Of a stretch of DNA of 64,000 nt, positions 16,494 to 25,169 are shown piece by piece; position 1 is the first letter of the stretch, and each line of letters opens with the position of its first letter. A program made the position numbers and the translations under genes. A model generated the notes under the pieces. It did not search any database. It was not told the origin of the DNA and saw only the letters and a list, made by a program, of their open reading frames with translations. The DNA lies in assembly GCF_002797975.1 (NCBI RefSeq), contig NZ_PGET01000001.1, positions 1,798,001-1,862,000 of the forward strand, written 5' to 3'. Origin of the DNA: [Clostridium] celerecrescens 18A. Its GTDB lineage: Bacteria; Bacillota; Clostridia; Lachnospirales; Lachnospiraceae.

Positions 16494-18254
16494 ATGCCCC
16501 GCACATTCCAGTATAAGCTTCTTCTATATAATCTTCTGGTAGTTATAAGTATCGCCTGTGCCGTAAGCTTTTATAACTATCATTCCTATTATAAGGATGC
16601 CATTCAAAATGAAACGGAAAACTCTGTTAACCGCATACAGATTCTGTCCGACCGGATGGAAGTTGCTTATGAGGAAATGGTTAACATCATTGTAACCTGT
16701 TCAGAAAGAAAGTCTTTATTTTACACACCATCCCTAAAACAGTCGGAATACGGTGATGCTGCTTATATTAAGCTGTACGCTTCCAATGTACTGAGGGATT
16801 TCTGCGCAATTTCAGGATACAGCAAATATATCTATAAGATCACTCTTTATAGTAACGGAGAAATCCTGCAAGCAGGAAACGCCTACGGCTCCTCTTTCGA
16901 TTATAGAGACATCCAAAATGCGCCCTGGTTCCACGATATGCTTTCCAGAGAAAATACCCAGTATCTTCTCTCCCTGGAGGACAACCCTTTTTCTCCAATG
17001 AATTACACCCCTAAGCTGCTCCCTCTTCTTAGACCATTAAAATATTCCTCAAGCAGTAATCCGGAGGATGCCTGGATATTTCTGGCCATTTCTCCCCGCC
17101 TGTTTTCCGATACCCTGGAAAGCATGGGAGATGGGCAGATCATCTTTGCATCCACTTTAGATGGAAGTATCATTTCTTCTGTGAATGGAAAGGATTATGA
17201 TGTCTCTGATCTGCTGGTCACTCTTAGAAACTTAAAAGACCCTCAGGGCAATTTCCGAACTTTGCTGAATGGAAAGGATTGTATCATATCCTATCAGAGG
17301 CAATTAATCAGCGGTCTGATCTTTTTTCAGATCCTGCCAATTTCAGACCTTAACCTTGACCATGGCATGATTGGGGGTACCATTGCTCTCATATTCTTTT
17401 TCTGCTGTACCATTGGCTTAACCTTGTCCTGGTTTATATCCCGCCAGCTAAGCGCTCCTATCAGCCGTTTGAAAAAACGTCTGGAATTCATCTCCATGGG
17501 AAATTTCGAACCGGACCGCTCCATTGAAACAGATGATGAAATCGGAAGCATAGGAAAGCAGATCAACCAGATGTCTGACCGGATCTCCGATCTTTTGGAA
17601 ACCAGAGTTCAAAGTGAAAAAGAAAAAAAGGATTTGGAAATTAAAATGCTTCAGGCCCAGATCAATCCTCATTTTCTATACAATACACTGGATTCTATCA
17701 AATGGATCGCAACCATGCAGAAAAACAGCGGGATCGTTCAGGTGGTCACTGCCCTGTCCTCCCTGCTAAAGAACATGGCAAAGGGATTCAACGAAAAGGT
17801 AACCCTTCGTCAGGAATTGGATTTTTTGCAGAATTATGTTATTATAGAGAAAATCCGATATATTGAACTTTTTGATGTAACCACAGAGGTTGATCAGGAA
17901 GTTTTATACGATGCGAAAATTGTGAAGCTGACCCTTCAGCCCATTGTGGAGAACGCCATCTTTAACGGAATCGAACCAAGCGGAAGAAACGGGCTGATAC
18001 AGATACACGTTTTTGCTGAAAACAGTGTTCTTTATATTACGATAAGAGACAACGGCATCGGCATTTCTCCAGAAGGCATTGAAACGCTGTTAACTGATAC
18101 TTCCCGCATCACGAGAAGCAATATGAGCGGAATCGGGCTTCCAAACGTGGACCGGAGATTAAAGCTGGTTTACGGAGAAGAATACGGAATAAAGCTGGAA
18201 AGCGAATTAGACCAATACACATTAATTACCATTGCCCTTCCTTTGGAATTTTAA
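16494..18254 (+). CDS. Sensor histidine kinase, YesM type
   Basis: A 586-residue membrane kinase. Helix 1 lies at about residues 9-28, a dCache-like extracellular sensor at about 30-285, helix 2 at about 292-314, HAMP after that, His393 in the motif QINPHFLYNTL, and a HATPase domain with VENAIFNG and DNGIGI. An ATG 16 codons upstream (16446) is in frame, but AAAGGA lies 8 bases before 16494 and no good site precedes the earlier ATG. It is divergent from the CUT1/GH88/sulfatase operon, which it probably controls through the next gene. Confidence 0.88.
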   Translation: MPRTFQYKLLLYNLLVVISIACAVSFYNYHSYYKDAIQNETENSVNRIQILSDRMEVAYEEMVNIIVTCSERKSLFYTPSLKQSEYGDAAYIKLYASNVLRDFCAISGYSKYIYKITLYSNGEILQAGNAYGSSFDYRDIQNAPWFHDMLSRENTQYLLSLEDNPFSPMNYTPKLLPLLRPLKYSSSSNPEDAWIFLAISPRLFSDTLESMGDGQIIFASTLDGSIISSVNGKDYDVSDLLVTLRNLKDPQGNFRTLLNGKDCIISYQRQLISGLIFFQILPISDLNLDHGMIGGTIALIFFFCCTIGLTLSWFISRQLSAPISRLKKRLEFISMGNFEPDRSIETDDEIGSIGKQINQMSDRISDLLETRVQSEKEKKDLEIKMLQAQINPHFLYNTLDSIKWIATMQKNSGIVQVVTALSSLLKNMAKGFNEKVTLRQELDFLQNYVIIEKIRYIELFDVTTEVDQEVLYDAKIVKLTLQPIVENAIFNGIEPSGRNGLIQIHVFAENSVLYITIRDNGIGISPEGIETLLTDTSRITRSNMSGIGLPNVDRRLKLVYGEEYGIKLESELDQYTLITIALPLEF

Positions 18255-18284
18255 GAAGGGCTGACAAAGGGGTATAAAGACAGC

Positions 18285-19907
18285 ATGTATCGAATTATAA
18301 TTATAGACGATGAGCCACTCATCCTGGCGGGCATCGCTTCCCTGATCATATGGGAAAACTATGAGTGCACGATTATAGGAAAGGCGACCAACGGTCCTTC
18401 CGCCTATGAGATGATCATGGATCTTCATCCGGATATCGTTATAACGGATATCCGGATGCCCGTGTTAAGCGGGCTTGATCTGGTGGAAAAATGCAAAGAA
18501 AACGGCTGTGACTTTGCTTTTATTGTATTAACAAACTTAGAGGAATTCCATCTGGTGAAAAAAGCCCTATCCCTGGGTGCCTCCGACTATCTGGTGAAAA
18601 TCGATCTGAATGAAGAAGCGCTTGTGAACGCTTTGGAACGGGCCAAGGAGGCCTGCGACCTGCTGGTCAATAAGCAGAACCGCCTCCTGGACAGCCAGCT
18701 TAAGAATAACCAGGAGGATCTGGCAAAGACAGAGTTCCGCCGTCTCTTTCTTTCTCAGGAGGCAGTATCTGATATTCCCGAAGAACTGGAGGAGCAGTAT
18801 CCGGCTCCTTTTGTCATCCTATTTTCCTTAAGCCCAATTCACATAGACTTTGAAGCAGGCGGGGGAAGCTATGATCTGCATTCCGTCAGCAGGCAGCTTA
18901 TGGATATACTGGGCGGAATCGCAGCAAGGTTTTTCTTTCATTACACGATTCTGGAATACCGGCAGGATACGTTTCTTCTTACAGCCTCTTTTAAAGAAGA
19001 AGCCTTTTCCAAAAACGTTATAAGGGAATTCTGCCAGAAGTTCAGCGTTGCTTTAAAAACTTACTTTGAACTTTCTGCCGTCTACGGCGTAAGCAGGACA
19101 AAGGAAAAGATTTCAGAACTCCCCCAGGCATTTTCAGAAGCTTTGACGGCCTTGGAGTATTACTACTTTGAATCTTCATCCCAAGTGGTTTTTTATGACG
19201 GACAGAACTCTCATTTCAGTCAAGCAAAAAAATTCAATATCAATGTTTTTAAAAAAGATCTGGCCGCTTATATAAGCCAGAACGACAGTGAAAAGCTGGC
19301 TTCCATTTTTGAAGAAATCATCACCCTGTTCCGGGAAAACAGACCCCGCAAGGAACAGGCCACCAGCGCCTGCATTAACATTTACACCTATCTCTATTCA
19401 TTTTTTGAAACAGGGGATGACAGCTATCAGGAGATCTTTCCTTATACCATTAACATTGCAGAGCAGCTGAATCATTTTAACAGCCTGGAGGACATTCTGG
19501 AATGGCTGAGAAGTTTCTGTCAGAAGCTGTGCCGTCTTTTGGAGGACCGGAAATCCACTCGTTCCGACAAGCTGGTGGATCTGGCCAGAAGCTACATCAA
19601 GGAGCACTACATGGAAAAGCTGACTCTGGCCGATGTTGCCGAAGCTTTAAACATAAGCTCCGGACATTTAAGCAATACTTTTAAAAAACTTACAGGAACT
19701 ACCCTGTCAGACTATATTGCCCAGGTTAAGATTCAGCATGCCATGGAGCTTATAGATACCCACCAGTACCTGATGTACGAAATCTCTGATAAGCTTGGCT
19801 TTGATAATCCTTATTATTTCAGTAAGGTATTTAAAAAGGTTACGGGCATATCGCCGAGAGAACACGAAAACCGGGTCACTTATCCATTTACAGACGAAGG
19901 GAGTTAA
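18285..19907 (+). CDS. Response regulator, AraC/YesN type
   Basis: A 540-residue regulator with a receiver domain at about 1-120 (acidic pair at 9-10, Asp55 in ITDIRMP), a long central region of about 300 residues, and a C-terminal AraC DNA-binding domain (LADVAEALNISSGHLSNTF, then YEISDKLGFDNPYYFSKVF). It follows the kinase gene by 30 bases and is followed by the maturing-enzyme gene after 2 bases. The likely target is the divergent glycan operon. Confidence 0.9.
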   Translation: MYRIIIIDDEPLILAGIASLIIWENYECTIIGKATNGPSAYEMIMDLHPDIVITDIRMPVLSGLDLVEKCKENGCDFAFIVLTNLEEFHLVKKALSLGASDYLVKIDLNEEALVNALERAKEACDLLVNKQNRLLDSQLKNNQEDLAKTEFRRLFLSQEAVSDIPEELEEQYPAPFVILFSLSPIHIDFEAGGGSYDLHSVSRQLMDILGGIAARFFFHYTILEYRQDTFLLTASFKEEAFSKNVIREFCQKFSVALKTYFELSAVYGVSRTKEKISELPQAFSEALTALEYYYFESSSQVVFYDGQNSHFSQAKKFNINVFKKDLAAYISQNDSEKLASIFEEIITLFRENRPRKEQATSACINIYTYLYSFFETGDDSYQEIFPYTINIAEQLNHFNSLEDILEWLRSFCQKLCRLLEDRKSTRSDKLVDLARSYIKEHYMEKLTLADVAEALNISSGHLSNTFKKLTGTTLSDYIAQVKIQHAMELIDTHQYLMYEISDKLGFDNPYYFSKVFKKVTGISPREHENRVTYPFTDEGS

Positions 19908-19909
19908 CT

Positions 19910-21025
19910 ATGCCTCCAGTTAATCTTTTGATCAAACCGTCCTCCGGCATGTGCAACATGCGATGTCAGTACTGCTTTTATCACGATATTACGGAAAAGC
20001 GAACACAAGGCTCATATGGCTTTATGTCAGAGAAAACTTTAAAGAATGTCTTAAAAAAAGCCCTGGACCACGCAGACACTGCCTGCACCATTGCTTTTCA
20101 GGGAGGAGAACCTACTCTGGCCGGTCTTCCTTTTTTTGAACAGGCCGTAAGGTTATCAAAGGAATATAATAAGAAAAATTTAGAAATACATTTCGCCCTT
20201 CAGACCAACGGCTATAATCTGGGCCCGGAATGGGCGGAATTTTTCGCCAGAGAACATTTTCTGGTTGGAATCTCCGTAGACGGGACCATACATACCCATG
20301 ATGCTTACCGGAAAAACGGAACCGGCAGTGCCACATTTTTAAACATCATGAAAACAGTGGATAGCTTCAACAGGTATGGAGTGGAATATAATATCCTCAC
20401 AGTGGTAAATAAAAGAACCGCAGCCTCCATCAAAAAAATATATCAATACTATAAGAAAATGGGCTTTTCTTATCTCCAATTCATTCCCTGTCTGGATCCC
20501 CTGGAGGCTGCCCCTGGTACTATGGAATATTCTCTTACACCGGAATTATACGGACAATTCCTCTGTGACCTGTTTGACTTATGGTATGAGGATTTTAACG
20601 CCGGAAAGGAAATTTACATCCGACAGTTTTATAATTACCTCTCACTTCTATTGAACGGAAATGCAGAATCTTGTGACATGAACGGTTTTTGCAGCATCCA
20701 AAACGTCATCGAAGCCGACGGCGAGGTATATCCCTGTGACTTCTTTGTTCTGGATGAATTTAAGCTGGGGAATTTAAACGATACCGGTTTTGATGAAATA
20801 CACAAAAAAAGAATGGAAATCGGTTTTCTCTCTAACCAGAAAGCGCCTGACAGCCAGTGCCAGAACTGTTCTTACTTTGCTCTGTGCAGGGGAGGCTGCT
20901 ACCGGCACCGTATCATGTCCATGGAAAAAACCTGCCGTAATTACTTCTGCAAATCCTATCAGTTGTTTTTTGACCATTGTCTTCCAAGGCTTATGCAGAC
21001 AGCAAGAAAATTAAATCATCTATGA
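19910..21025 (+). CDS. Anaerobic sulfatase-maturating enzyme (radical SAM)
   Basis: A 371-residue radical-SAM/SPASM enzyme that oxidises the active-site Cys or Ser of sulfatases to formylglycine without oxygen. The SAM cluster motif is C15-x3-C19-x2-C22 (CNMRCQYC). The auxiliary cluster cysteines include C255, C261 and C276, and C276 is followed by Asp277 in YPCDFF. These numbers coincide with those I recall for the characterised Clostridium perfringens enzyme, where Asp277 is the proposed base. The C-terminal CxxCxxxxxC group (CQNCSYFALC) completes the SPASM domain. It is encoded in the regulator operon and would serve all three sulfatases in the window. Strict anaerobiosis of the host is implied. 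Confidence 0.95.
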   Translation: MPPVNLLIKPSSGMCNMRCQYCFYHDITEKRTQGSYGFMSEKTLKNVLKKALDHADTACTIAFQGGEPTLAGLPFFEQAVRLSKEYNKKNLEIHFALQTNGYNLGPEWAEFFAREHFLVGISVDGTIHTHDAYRKNGTGSATFLNIMKTVDSFNRYGVEYNILTVVNKRTAASIKKIYQYYKKMGFSYLQFIPCLDPLEAAPGTMEYSLTPELYGQFLCDLFDLWYEDFNAGKEIYIRQFYNYLSLLLNGNAESCDMNGFCSIQNVIEADGEVYPCDFFVLDEFKLGNLNDTGFDEIHKKRMEIGFLSNQKAPDSQCQNCSYFALCRGGCYRHRIMSMEKTCRNYFCKSYQLFFDHCLPRLMQTARKLNHL

Positions 21026-21055
21026 AAAACGTTTTAAAGTAAGATATAAAATTCT

Positions 21056-21089
21056 GGGGAAAGATCATTATCTGGTCTTTCCCCTTTTC
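21056..21089 (+). terminator. Intrinsic terminator after the anSME gene
   Basis: GGGGAAAGA (21056-21064) pairs perfectly with TCTTTCCCC (21076-21084) and is followed by TTTT. It lies 30 bases past the stop at 21025 and ends the plus-strand kinase/regulator/anSME operon. Confidence 0.88.
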
Positions 21090-21177
21090 TGTATTCTGAA
21101 GCATGTCTTGGGCATGTCTGGATGAACTATCTTCTGATCGCTTTGACTTCAATTCCGTTTAATTCAGTTCAGATGAC

Positions 21178-21206
21178 TTGACATACTTAGATTGTCTAGG
21201 TATAAT
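21178..21206 (+). promoter_or_regulatory. Consensus sigma-A promoter of the PadR operon
   Basis: TTGACA (21178-21183) and TATAAT (21201-21206), both perfect, are separated by 17 bp. An inverted-repeat operator fills the spacer. Such a strong promoter needs tight repression, consistent with the PadR gene it drives. Confidence 0.9.
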
Positions 21207-21234
21207 GATTACAATACTTAGATCACCTAGGTAT
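21183..21234 (+). promoter_or_regulatory. Two PadR-type operators
   Basis: Two 21-bp units, at 21183-21203 and 21214-21234, share ATACTTAGAT at the left and CTAGGTAT at the right and differ only in the central bases. Each is an imperfect inverted repeat (ATACnTAG / CTAnGTAT). They start 31 bp apart, about three helical turns. The first lies between the -35 and -10 boxes; the second just after the expected transcription start. This is the layout of an autorepressed PadR promoter. Confidence 0.8.
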
Positions 21235-21275
21235 AGCGTCAGGAGAATGACAAATTCTGAGAAAGGGGAAATCCT

Positions 21276-21608
21276 ATGGACAAACGCTATATGGCTCTCG
21301 GCACTTCTATGCTGGTGCTGAAGCTTCTGAAAGAGCAAAGCATGTACGGGTACCAGATAATTCGTATACTGGAACAGCAAAGCCAGAATGTATTTCAGCT
21401 TCAGGAAGGCACACTCTACCCAATTCTGCACACTCTGGAACAACAGGGAGCAGTCACCAGTTATCATCAGACTGCAGACAATGGCCGCAGCCGCAAATAT
21501 TATGCAATTACCTCTTATGGGCAGAAGATGCTGGAAGAAAAATCAAAAGAGTGGAAGGTTTACCAGACTGCCGTCAACCAGGTGATGGGAGGTGTTTTAT
21601 TTGAATAA
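21276..21608 (+). CDS. PadR family transcriptional repressor
   Basis: A 110-residue winged-helix regulator of the short PadR-s2 class. The N-terminal helix-turn-helix includes LVLKLLKEQSMYGYQI and the wing carries the family motif EGTLYPILHTLEQQG. The C-terminal helix (residues 85-108) is the dimerisation element. GAAAGGGGA precedes the start. The gene overlaps the next one by 8 bases, so the pair is co-translated. PadR proteins of this class commonly repress a neighbouring membrane-protein gene and respond to envelope-active compounds; the inducer here is unknown. Confidence 0.92.
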   Translation: MDKRYMALGTSMLVLKLLKEQSMYGYQIIRILEQQSQNVFQLQEGTLYPILHTLEQQGAVTSYHQTADNGRSRKYYAITSYGQKMLEEKSKEWKVYQTAVNQVMGGVLFE

Positions 21609-23121
21609 AAAAATCTCTGATTCTGCAGTCACCCATTTTCTTGAAGATGTAACTGACCAGATTTCTTATAAACCGTTACGTCCCTCCATTCATCAGGAGC
21701 TGGAATCACATATTAAGGACCGGATTGAGGAGTATGAATCCCAGGGCCTATCTCTTGCTGATGCAGAGCGTAAGGCTCTTCGCGGCATGGGGGATGCAAT
21801 TGCCATTGGTACCGGACTGAATGAGGCCCACAAGATTCAAAAATCCCCTAGACTTGCCTTCATCACCGCTTTACTGCTTCTGACAGGCTTTGTTCTCTCC
21901 TGCTTTTTCCGATGGACGCCGGAGCAGATGTCAAATGGCTATCTTTACTACATACCAGGAGGGATTCTGCTTGTATTTACAGTATTAAAGGGGTACCCCC
22001 TCTTAATCCGGCACAGAAAGATTCTGGCATCATCTATATGCCTGCTGTATCTGGCTCAAATAGTGATATTTTTCCTGTCACACTTTAGCGGTAGACGGTT
22101 TGGGGTTGTAAGTACTGCCTATTTTGCCACATTACTGTTAGTTCCAGTGATCACAGTGCTGCTGTATTGTTCCCGCCATAACAGGAAGAAATTTCTGACA
22201 GCCGCTCTTGTGTGCGCCGGAACATGGATGCTTCTCATGTATACATCCGGCCTGTATCTTATCAGTGATACTGCAGCAGCCATTTTTCTGCTGAGTATAC
22301 TTGGAACCGTGTGTTTTATGATTCACCGCGGGATTCTTTCCGGTAAGAAGAAATATCTTTATTCCTGTACACTGGCATTTCTTGTTCTTCTCGGAAGTCC
22401 GCTTTTTTTAACATCTTCCGGCCGTGAAAAAATAAAAGCTTTTGTAACTCCACAGTCTGCGATTTACACCACCTGGGATGATACGTACAATGGAATATTG
22501 ATTCAGGAGCTGCTTTCAAGAACTTCTCTTACTCACGGCCTTTTACTCTCCCCGGAGGAAATGATGGATTACGGTACCGGTGCATGGTATTTCGCTTCCC
22601 GTGATCCGCGGCATATTGGCATAGTAGGCATTCATACCGACAAACAGCAGCAGGAATTTCAGGAGAAAGTGGAGGCAATTGAAAAGCAAGGAGGAAGACC
22701 GCGATATATCCATTACCAGGCAGATGATGTGACCCTCTGGGATATTCTTCCTCAGCACTACCATAATAATTATTTGATTGCTGTATGTATCTTCCTGTTT
22801 GGCTGGCTTCCGGGGCTGGCTATGATAGGAACCATTGGCCTGTTTTATTGGATCCTTTTTTCATACATCAGACGGATCCATGGGAATCTGGCTTCATCTC
22901 TTGCTTTTTGCTGTGGTCAATGCTTGCTTTGGCAGGGAGTATTTTACCTGTTGGGAAACTTTGGTTATCAATATGCGATTTTTCCCAATCTTCCCTTGAT
23001 TTCAGAGGGGCAGCTAAGCATACTCCTCAATATGTTACTTCTTGGGCTTGTTTTTTCAGCATACCGTTATGACCACGTAATAGAAGAGCCTGTAAATTAC
23101 AGGCCAATCACATCCGGCTGA
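21601..23121 (+). CDS. Membrane protein with N-terminal HAAS-like domain and FtsW/RodA-like C-terminus
   Basis: About 506 residues from a TTG start at 21601, chosen because GGGAGG ends 8 bases upstream; the GTG at 21592 overlaps that site. The first ~75 residues resemble the cytoplasmic prefix domain found in PadR-linked permeases (ELESHIKDRIEEYESQG then ALRGMGDAIAIG). Roughly eight to ten hydrophobic segments follow, with a large soluble loop near residues 275-385. The last segment (QCLLWQGVFYLLGNFG and LPLISEGQLSILLNML) resembles the end of SEDS proteins such as FtsW/RodA, but the usual SYGG is SEGQ. A glycosyltransferase role cannot be assumed. It is probably regulated with PadR. Confidence 0.65.
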   Translation: MNKKISDSAVTHFLEDVTDQISYKPLRPSIHQELESHIKDRIEEYESQGLSLADAERKALRGMGDAIAIGTGLNEAHKIQKSPRLAFITALLLLTGFVLSCFFRWTPEQMSNGYLYYIPGGILLVFTVLKGYPLLIRHRKILASSICLLYLAQIVIFFLSHFSGRRFGVVSTAYFATLLLVPVITVLLYCSRHNRKKFLTAALVCAGTWMLLMYTSGLYLISDTAAAIFLLSILGTVCFMIHRGILSGKKKYLYSCTLAFLVLLGSPLFLTSSGREKIKAFVTPQSAIYTTWDDTYNGILIQELLSRTSLTHGLLLSPEEMMDYGTGAWYFASRDPRHIGIVGIHTDKQQQEFQEKVEAIEKQGGRPRYIHYQADDVTLWDILPQHYHNNYLIAVCIFLFGWLPGLAMIGTIGLFYWILFSYIRRIHGNLASSLAFCCGQCLLWQGVFYLLGNFGYQYAIFPNLPLISEGQLSILLNMLLLGLVFSAYRYDHVIEEPVNYRPITSG

Positions 23122-23176
23122 ATGACCGGGGCAATAATTTTCATCTTTTCATTTTATAATACAAGATGCTATGACT

Positions 23177-23242
23177 ACTATCAATATTAAGTTAATTTCA
23201 TTCCGGCAATAAAAAAACTACCAACTTAATATTGATAGTTTT
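23177..23242. terminator. 17-bp perfect inverted repeat between convergent genes
   Basis: ACTATCAATATTAAGTT (23177-23193) is repeated as its exact reverse complement at 23223-23239, with a 29-base loop and TTTT directly after on the plus strand. It lies between the plus-strand membrane-protein gene (stop 23121) and the minus-strand cupin gene (stop 23268), the expected place for a shared terminator. The stem is AT-rich with only a short T-run, so a remnant of a small mobile element is an alternative. Confidence 0.55.
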
Positions 23243-23267
23243 AATGTTAACAATTAAAATCAAAAAC

Positions 23268-23735
23268 CTACTCTTTTGGATTCGGCTCCGGGAGCCATGA
23301 AGTATTTAAGTCAGTTCCTTTAAAAACCCGCCTCAAACCATAAGATTTTTGCATATACATATCATCATCAGGATAATAGCAAGTATCTTCACTTTGATTA
23401 GTTCCAATGTCCAAAATTGCCAAAACCTCGTCACTGGAATTATAGAATGTATGGGCGATATTTTTCCCTGCCGGTTTTGCTATAAAGTCTCCCTGTTTTA
23501 TGGTTCTCTCCTCTTCGTTTAAGCGTAAAGTTCCAGTACCGGAAAGGATCATAAAAAACTCTTCCTGCTGTGAATGACTATGATATCTCGTACTGTATGC
23601 TTTAGGCGGAACATAATCAATATTCACATAAATCTTCTGACTTCCGGCAGCCTCCCCCAATAGCTTTGTTACCAAACCGATCTCATCATCCCAAATAAAC
23701 TGTTCAGGCAATTTATCCACGTTAAAGATATCCAA
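23268..23735 (-). CDS. Cupin domain protein
   Basis: A 155-residue single-domain cupin. Cupin motif 1 is RYHSHSQQEEFFMILSGTG (two His and a Glu as metal ligands) and motif 2 is GDFIAKPAGKNIAHTFYN (third His). This is a small beta-barrel that usually binds a metal ion and a sugar or small metabolite. The start is TTG, preceded at 8 bases by GGGAG. The gene stands alone with its own candidate promoter; its substrate is unknown. Confidence 0.85.
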   Translation of the reverse strand: MDIFNVDKLPEQFIWDDEIGLVTKLLGEAAGSQKIYVNIDYVPPKAYSTRYHSHSQQEEFFMILSGTGTLRLNEEERTIKQGDFIAKPAGKNIAHTFYNSSDEVLAILDIGTNQSEDTCYYPDDDMYMQKSYGLRRVFKGTDLNTSWLPEPNPKE

Positions 23736-23784
23736 TTAAAATTCTCCCTTCGCTCTTTAAATCATTTTATACGAGTAGAATATC

Positions 23785-23813
23785 ACACAGCCTGCCAACA
23801 TTCAATATTAGGT
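23785..23813 (-). promoter_or_regulatory. Candidate promoter of the cupin gene
   Basis: On the minus strand TTGAAT and TATTCT are separated by 17 bp, about 50 bp upstream of the TTG start at 23735. Neither hexamer is perfect. Coordinates may be off by a base or two. Confidence 0.4.
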
Positions 23814-23839
23814 TTTCAATTTATGGATGATCTGCCAAT

Positions 23840-23870
23840 AATAAAAGCACGGTAACCCCGTGCTTTTATT
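23840..23870 (-). terminator. Intrinsic terminator after the threonine ammonia-lyase gene
   Basis: AATAAAAGCACGG (23840-23852) pairs perfectly with CCGTGCTTTTATT (23858-23870). The AT-rich flanks give a T-run on either strand. It lies about 70 bases past the stop at 23943 and ends the housekeeping operon. Confidence 0.85.
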
Positions 23871-23942
23871 TGCATATCGTTCTTATTCTGCTAAATTGAC
23901 AATGTAAAAATTCGTCAGATCGTTTACCGAAAATATGGAAAC

Positions 23943-25166
23943 TTAATCCGCATAAGTCCCTTTTGATTTAACCAACTTAGGCCGGTAACCCTGGGCCGTA
24001 AGTGCTGCCATAATGGTATTCTTATGTTCCGTTCCAAATGCTTCCATGGTTATGCGGAGTTCCACTGCCGCATTCCGGTTAATGCTGATAAACTGGTTGT
24101 GATCCAGACGGATGACATTACCCTGTTCTTTTGCAAGTAGCGCAGATATCTTTGCAAGCTCTCCTGGTTTATCCGGAAGCAGAACAGATACCGTAAAGAT
24201 ACGGTCTCTCTGCATCAGGCCCAGTTGGACTATGGAAGCCATGGTAATCACATCCATGTTTCCTCCGCTTAAGATAGAGACAATTTTTTTATTATCCACG
24301 TTCATGTGCTTTAATGCCGCAACCGTCAGAAGCCCTGAATTCTCCACGATCATCTTATGGTTTTCAACCATGTCAAGGAATGACACGATCAGTTCAGAAT
24401 CCTCTATGGTGATGACATCATCCACATTTTCCTTGATGTAGGGGAATAGTTTTTCTCCAGGGCATTTTACAGCTGTTCCGTCTGCTATCGTGTTGACACT
24501 TGGAAGGGAAACCACCTTCCCCTGCCGTAAGGATTCCTGCATACAGTTGGCACCTGCCGGTTCCACGCCGATGATCTTGATCTTGGGATTTAACATCTTG
24601 GCCAGAGTAGAAACTCCTGTGCAAAGACCGCCGCCTCCGATGGGTACCAGGATATAATCAACAGTAGGAAGTTCCTTGATGATCTCCATGGCAATGGTTC
24701 CCTGCCCGGCTGCTACGTCCAGGTCATCAAATGCATGAATAAAGGTAAGCCCCCGTTCTTCTGAAAGCTTGTAGGCATAATTGCAAGCCTCATCAAAAAC
24801 GTCGCCTTCTAATAGGACCTCCGCTCCATAGCCCTTGGTACGGTTTACTTTCATCAGGGGTGCCGTGGTGGGCATAACAATGGTTGCCGGAATGCCGGCC
24901 AGCTTTGCAGCATAGGCAACACCCTGGGCGTGATTACCTGCAGAGGCAGCAATAAGACCTTTGGATTTTTCTTCTTCAGACAGGGTGCTGATTTTATAAT
25001 AAGCCCCTCTCACCTTGTAAGCTCCGGTATACTGCATATTCTCAGGCTTGAAATATACCTTATTGCCAGTCTGAGCGGAGAAATATTCACTGTATACCAG
25101 CTTTGTTTCCAGGATAACTTTGCTAACGGCTTCCGATGCTTCTTCAAATTTTTCCAATGTCAACAT
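23943..25166 (-). CDS. ilvA: Threonine ammonia-lyase (threonine dehydratase)
   Basis: A 407-residue PLP enzyme converting threonine to 2-oxobutanoate and ammonia. The Schiff-base lysine is Lys51 in YTGAYKVRGA; the phosphate-binding glycine loop is PIGGGGL (near residue 175). An ACT-like regulatory domain occupies the last ~75 residues (FTVSVLLPDKPGELAKISAL). This is the short, one-ACT-domain form. The gene follows ftsY by 3 bases. It could supply isoleucine synthesis or catabolise threonine; no isoleucine genes are nearby. IlvA and serine/threonine dehydratases are hard to separate by motif alone. Confidence 0.9.
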   Translation of the reverse strand: MLTLEKFEEASEAVSKVILETKLVYSEYFSAQTGNKVYFKPENMQYTGAYKVRGAYYKISTLSEEEKSKGLIAASAGNHAQGVAYAAKLAGIPATIVMPTTAPLMKVNRTKGYGAEVLLEGDVFDEACNYAYKLSEERGLTFIHAFDDLDVAAGQGTIAMEIIKELPTVDYILVPIGGGGLCTGVSTLAKMLNPKIKIIGVEPAGANCMQESLRQGKVVSLPSVNTIADGTAVKCPGEKLFPYIKENVDDVITIEDSELIVSFLDMVENHKMIVENSGLLTVAALKHMNVDNKKIVSILSGGNMDVITMASIVQLGLMQRDRIFTVSVLLPDKPGELAKISALLAKEQGNVIRLDHNQFISINRNAAVELRITMEAFGTEHKNTIMAALTAQGYRPKLVKSKGTYAD

Positions 25167-25169
25167 ACT

